A DNA stretch of 64,000 nt, taken from assembly GCF_019578655.1 (NCBI RefSeq), contig NC_063260.1:30218888-30282887 (forward strand), read 5' to 3'. Below are positions 59,739 to 64,000 of the stretch, one piece after another. Position 1 is the stretch's first letter, and the number at the start of each line of letters is the position of its first letter. A model generated the notes under the pieces. It was not told the DNA's origin. It saw only the letters and a list, made by a program, of their open reading frames with translations, and ran no database searches. Origin of the DNA: Ricinus communis. Its lineage: Eukaryota; Streptophyta; Magnoliopsida; Malpighiales; Euphorbiaceae. A program made the translations under genes and the position numbers.

Positions 59739-60217
59739 TAGACCTGTTCATGTGCCTGGGTACCCGCTCGGTCCGCCCAGGCCCTCACTATTCGGGCCGG
59801 ATTTGGATAATAATTTTTGTGTATAAATCCGGTCCGGCCCGAACCCATAAAAGCCCGAATTTTTCGGGCCAGACTTGGAATTTTCATAAAAATCCAAGCC
59901 CGGTCCGGACCGACCCGATGTTTAGTTTAATTAGAAAAAAAAATGTCATATCTAGCATTTGAACTTGTGACCTTCAACTTATAATTAAGTACCACTTAGC
60001 TATCTATTATTTTTGTTTATAATTTTATTGTTATTAATAATATATTTAAATAAAACTAAACTCAAGCCCGACCCGAACCCGCCCAGACCCGATTTTTTAA
60101 AAAAATTCGGACTCGAGCTCGGGCTGAGAGATATTAAAAAATTCGGAGGCTTGGACGGGTTCAGGTTTGTTCAAAATAAAGTCAACCCCGGTCAGGCCCG
60201 GCCCATGAGCAGGTCTA
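59739..60217. mobile_element. hAT-like MITE (non-autonomous DNA transposon)
   Basis: A 479-bp element flanked by perfect 8-bp duplications GTCTGGTG (59731-59738 and 60218-60225), the length made by hAT transposases. Terminal inverted repeats of about 22 bp: TAGACCTGTTCATGTGCC on the left, and the complement of the right end reads TAGACCTGCTCATGGGCC. Subterminal regions are GC-rich and full of GGCCCGAACCC-type repeats in both orientations, in sharp contrast to the AT-rich surroundings. There is no transposase gene. Confidence 0.85.
59945..60010 (-). other. tRNA-like segment inside the MITE
   Basis: On the minus strand TAGCTAAGTGGT (60002-59991) matches a tRNA A box. About 25 nt later AAGGTCACAAGTTCAAATGC resembles a B box. 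Spacing and order suit an internal RNA polymerase III promoter. A complete cloverleaf is not evident, so it is more likely a SINE or tRNA-derived relic than a working tRNA gene. Confidence 0.4.
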
Positions 60218-62048
60218 GTCTGGTGCATGTATTTGCAGCATTTAGGCATTATTAAACTCTTTAAATTCTTGGGTTTATTTTATTACATTTACTAATTTTA
60301 TTAAATTATTATATTTTTATTTTAAAAAGTATAAAAACTAATAAATTTAATAAAAGATTCTACAAATATATATAAAAATTCTTAATTCAATAAAAATAAA
60401 ATTAAAAAACTTAATAAAATATAATATCATTTAAAAAATTTGATAAAATAAGATTTAAAAATTTAGAAGTTTAATAGTGAAATAGGCTAGGCCCATAGAA
60501 TAGGGAGAAATTAACTAGCTCAGCCCCATTTTTTGTTTTTCTCAGACAATGAGAAAGTGAGAAGTCTAGAAGGAAAGTTGGGGAAAAGTAACAACTATAC
60601 TCGGGTTTTGGTTTTATTGAAAAATATAAATTAAATTTGTCTTAAATTTTTGTGCTTTTTTTTACGAAGTGTTTAATCTTTTTCCCCGCTGATTTAATTT
60701 ATGTATGGTTTAGTTCATAAAAATATTACGATGAAAATGGGATTGGAAAATAGTGATTTATAGTTCATCAAAAATCAATTTAAAATCGAAATAAGATTAT
60801 CCAATTAAAATTATAATTTATCTTTTTTTGCTTAAAAAAAAATAATAAATTTATTTTTATAGGAATCAAGCTAAATTAATTATAAATAGTCAAATAAATG
60901 AAAGGCTAAAAATATTTATGCTTTTGATTTATATCAGTTAGTCTATTTAACACTTTAAGTTTTAATTTAATTTAATAAATATTTAAATTTTATTTTTTAA
61001 TATTTAATCACTTTTAGCTTTCAATTCAATTTAATATACATATGAATTATATTTTTTAAAAAATATTTAAATATTTTCATACAATACATGTAATATTGTG
61101 AATAAAGACACTATTAAAAAATATTAAAACAGTACAATAAAATAAATTCAAGTGGCTATAAAATTATATAATAAAAAGTGACTAAACATCAAAATTCAAG
61201 AAGATAAATATACATTTTGGCTCAAGTGAAATAACTTCTTATTTTTATAAATATTATTTTTCTATATTTAATATATTGCTAATTTTAATTAAAATTCTAA
61301 ATAATTTTTTTTGAAGTAACACTGTTAGATGGCAACCGTAGGTTATTTGGGTATTCAATTTAACTTAATCATAATAATAATGACATATTTAGATAATAAT
61401 AAATAAATTTAAAATATGTATTTCAAATTTAATTCTATTATTCGTGTATCAAATTTAAATTTAAATTTGTATGTATCTGCTATCTGAATTCGATTATATT
61501 AAATTAAATTATATTATTATTATTTTAAATATTATATTAGATTTTTTAAACTGTACTAATATACTAAATACTTAAATTTTATTAGGTTATATGTTATATT
61601 TTTTTGTTTGTATTAATCTTTATAAATATATTTTAAAATTTAATTATTGTAAACGAGTGCGATAAACGAATACACATTTAATTTGGTATCCGCTATTTAT
61701 CTAAATTTTTATTTAATTTAAATAATTTTAATTGAATTTGAATATTTATATTTAAGTTTGGATAGACTTAAAAAATAAAAAAAATTAAATAAATTCAAAT
61801 ATATATATTATATATAATATTTTTAATTAAATTAAATTCAAATATCTTTAAATAGACTGATATTCTAATTATTGATATTCCTAATCCATATTAGAAGAAT
61901 AAAAGAAAGACCATAATATTAATACCATAACTATATTCTACCCGTCTCATACGACGATAATACATTAATATCTATTGGTTAAACATGCTTGACAAAATTA
62001 CTTTTTACAAATAACGAGAAAAGACTTTTTAAACACGTTAAAAATAGT

Positions 62049-62171
62049 AAAATTATAAATAAATAAAAATATAATCGAATATTAAAATCTTAATTCTATA
62101 TATTTTTAATAAAACTATAAATAAATAAAAATATAATCGGATATTGAAATCTTAATTCTATTTATTTTACT
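62049..62171. repeat. Tandem duplication, unit about 61 bp
   Basis: Two adjacent copies (about 62049-62109 and 62110-62171) sharing TATAAATAAATAAAAATATA, then ATCG, ATATT and AAATCTTAATTCTAT, with a few substitutions. Confidence 0.7.
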
Positions 62172-62460
62172 ATTTTAATGTTAATAATCATACATTTTCT
62201 TTGGGAAGAGTTAATAATCAACACCTAAGAAGAATTTTGAAAGAAATTCTAATTTCGAAGATTTATTTTCTAAAAGGAAAAAAGAAGATTTATTGAAAAT
62301 AAAATTTATGACGCTGTAACCAAAAAATCACAGTTGAATATTATGTAATTACAAAATTTTGGCGCCGTTTTGATTTTCTTTTTTTGTGGTTATATCAAGG
62401 CAGAGTGAGCAGCGAGTAATAGAATCGGAGTCGAAGCAGTGAGCAAGCGGAAATAAAAAA

Positions 62461-63719
62461 ATGGACTGTGTGGAATCATCGAGTCGGCGTCGAGCAACTG
62501 CGAGTCAACACGAGCAATGGATAGTTCAAGACCAAGTGTTTCAGATCTACGATATCTTCGCTAATATTCCTCACAAGGCCCAAACCCTAATGTAATAATC
62601 AATAATTTTTATTTATTTTGATGTTTATTTAGATGAAATTTAATTCAATTCGATTTTTGTTATAGGTTAGAGCTTCAACGTGATAAGCACATGGAATACC
62701 TAACAAGAGGACTGAAACAACTAAGTTCTTCTTTCTGTGTATTGGATGCTAAGTGTGTCTCTCTATTCACTTTTTTGTTTTGTTTTAATTTTGTTTCTAA
62801 AAGCAATTTATCTTATTTTAATTGAGAATATGTGTTTTAATAAAATATGTGTTTTAATTGTTTATTATCTGTAGAAAATGAATTGTTGGATCCGGTTTTT
62901 TCATTTTTTTGGCCTGTCTGCTGAAATCGAGTGGTTACAGATCATGATTGTATAAGCATAGCACAGGTTATGATGCAATTAATACATAAAACTTACAGAA
63001 GATATTTCTCATATTCTGTGTATAATTTTATGCTAGCTAGTTGAATTTAGGAAGGTTTATTTCGAGAAAAATGCTGTTTTGAGACATTATGAGTTCTTTA
63101 CCTTTTTTCTTTTCACATGTAAATAACCAAAAATTATTCATGTGCCAAAATTGAGTTTTATTTTCAATTCTTGGTGCAGTCGGCCTTGGCTTTGCTACTG
63201 GATCCTGCACTCAATTGCTTTATTGGGTGAGTCTATCGATTATGAACTGGAAAACAATGCCATTGACTTTCTTAATCGTTGCCAGGTATGGAATTTGAAT
63301 TGACTTTTTTTGAATTTACTCTACTGAGTACTATCATCAAATTCTCAAATTTGGCTGTTTAAATATTTGGTAACACATAATTATTTATCTGCACTAAAAT
63401 ATTTTGCATGCATAGCATCTTTCCAGTGCAATTGTTTCAATGTGTATATAAGAGTACTTTTAGACAGTTGCATTTCTATATGGATTAAAAGCATTTAAAG
63501 ACTATTGAGAATCACTACTTGCATATTTGAACTTAAAAGTTACTTTTATGGGGCTGAACATATCTATTTCAGTTGTATAAATGGTATTGTCTAATTAAAG
63601 CCTCTTTCTCTTTTTGGGACTTCATTTACTGCACAGAGTATTGAGGATTAATTTACTGTGATTTTGTGGTTTGTTGTGTGCAGGATCCAAATGGCGGATT
63701 TGGTGGTGGACCTGGACAG
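62461..63719 (+). CDS. ERA1: Protein farnesyltransferase beta subunit (ERA1), 5' part
   Basis: Catalytic beta subunit that, with the alpha subunit, adds farnesyl to CaaX-box proteins; in Arabidopsis its loss (era1) gives ABA hypersensitivity. Four exons lie in the window: 62461-62591, 62666-62752, 63180-63285, 63684-63719. Together they encode 120 residues, and the gene continues past the right edge. It starts MDCVESSSRRRATASQHEQW. LELQRDKHMEYLTRGLKQLS and ANRPWLCYWILHSIALLGES are family blocks, and DPNGGFGGGPGQ is the first prenyltransferase repeat motif. The zinc ligands and most substrate residues lie beyond the window. The donor after GGACAG is GCAAGT, so intron 4 appears to be of the GC-AG type. 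The acceptor is outside the visible part of the model. Confidence 0.93.
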
Positions 63720-64000
63720 GCAAGTGTTTAATGTTTGGCAAGATGACTCACATCTTGTTATATTTTTTGATATTTCCGTTATTTTGTTATAGTTTTCTGT
63801 GCAATAAGCTTACCAAAGCTTGAGCCATGAGATCTGCTCTTTCCTCTGCTCTCACCTGCTTCTGCCTTCTAAACTTTGAAAAATAGTATAACAGATCTAG
63901 CAACCTCTCTGTACTCTGGTACATAGTTATGTCCCCTGTGACTTCCATTATTTACTTTATCTGCACTTGTTTCCTGAGAAATATAGACAAACTGTAGACA
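63720..64000 (+). other. Start of ERA1 intron 4, cut by the window edge
   Basis: Begins GCAAGTG. No continuation of the beta-subunit reading frame was recognised before 64000. Confidence 0.6.

Larger units (their letters stand above)
58643..62460. other. Divergent spacer between FDH and the farnesyltransferase gene
   Basis: About 3.8 kb, very AT-rich. It contains the hAT-like MITE at 59739-60217 and a two-copy tandem repeat at about 62049-62171. No gene found. Small ORFs in 59687-60255 come from the MITE. Confidence 0.6.

Noticed and set aside
59687..60255. ORFs of 66-80 codons rich in Pro, Gly and Arg
   Set aside because: They lie in the MITE and come from its GC-rich subterminal repeats.

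Overview
The window is nuclear DNA of a flowering plant, most likely a eudicot. The genes have many short AT-rich GT-AG introns, the spacers are very AT-rich, and products include chloroplast-targeted proteins, SWEET sugar transporters, an HD-Zip factor and a plant mitochondrial formate dehydrogenase. Protein resemblance suggests a rosid, but the species cannot be fixed from the sequence alone. All gene models below were built by hand from splice sites, reading phase and family resemblance; no search was run.

Layout, left to right. (1) 1-1590, minus: the 5' part of a class I HD-Zip gene resembling ATHB-1/HAT5, cut by the window edge, with a 28-codon upstream ORF in its leader. (2) 1.6-9.9 kb: AT-rich spacer. 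(3) 10.07-18.06 kb, plus: two tandem clade II-like SWEET genes, each with six exons. The spacer between them holds a 5'-truncated LINE with a 16-bp target duplication and a SINE-like insertion. (4) 19.29-23.28 kb, plus: CYP38 (TLP40), a thylakoid-lumen cyclophilin. (5) 24.25-27.88 kb, minus: a Raf-like group C protein kinase. (6) 28.85-39.59 kb: a nearly complete but dead LINE of about 6.07 kb, split by a 4.67-kb Ty1/copia retrotransposon; both keep target duplications. (7) 44.53-50.19 kb, minus: a 19-exon SAMHD1-like dNTP triphosphohydrolase (VEN4) with a 16-nt microexon, a GC-AG intron and a TRIM element in one intron. (8) 51.41-53.66 kb, plus: PSA3, a photosystem I assembly factor. (9) 54.48-58.52 kb, minus: mitochondrial formate dehydrogenase. 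(10) 59.74-60.22 kb: a hAT-like MITE with 8-bp target duplications and a tRNA-like internal segment. (11) 62.46 kb to the right edge, plus: the first four exons of the protein farnesyltransferase beta subunit (ERA1/FTB).

The genes form no operon-like unit; they are ordinary single genes. Two act in photosystem assembly or maintenance (CYP38, PSA3), two in sugar transport, and the rest in nucleotide or one-carbon metabolism, signalling, transcription and protein prenylation. I saw no wholly new system. The most interesting signals are the HD-Zip upstream ORF, the nested retroelements, the intronic TRIM, the GC-AG introns and the microexons.
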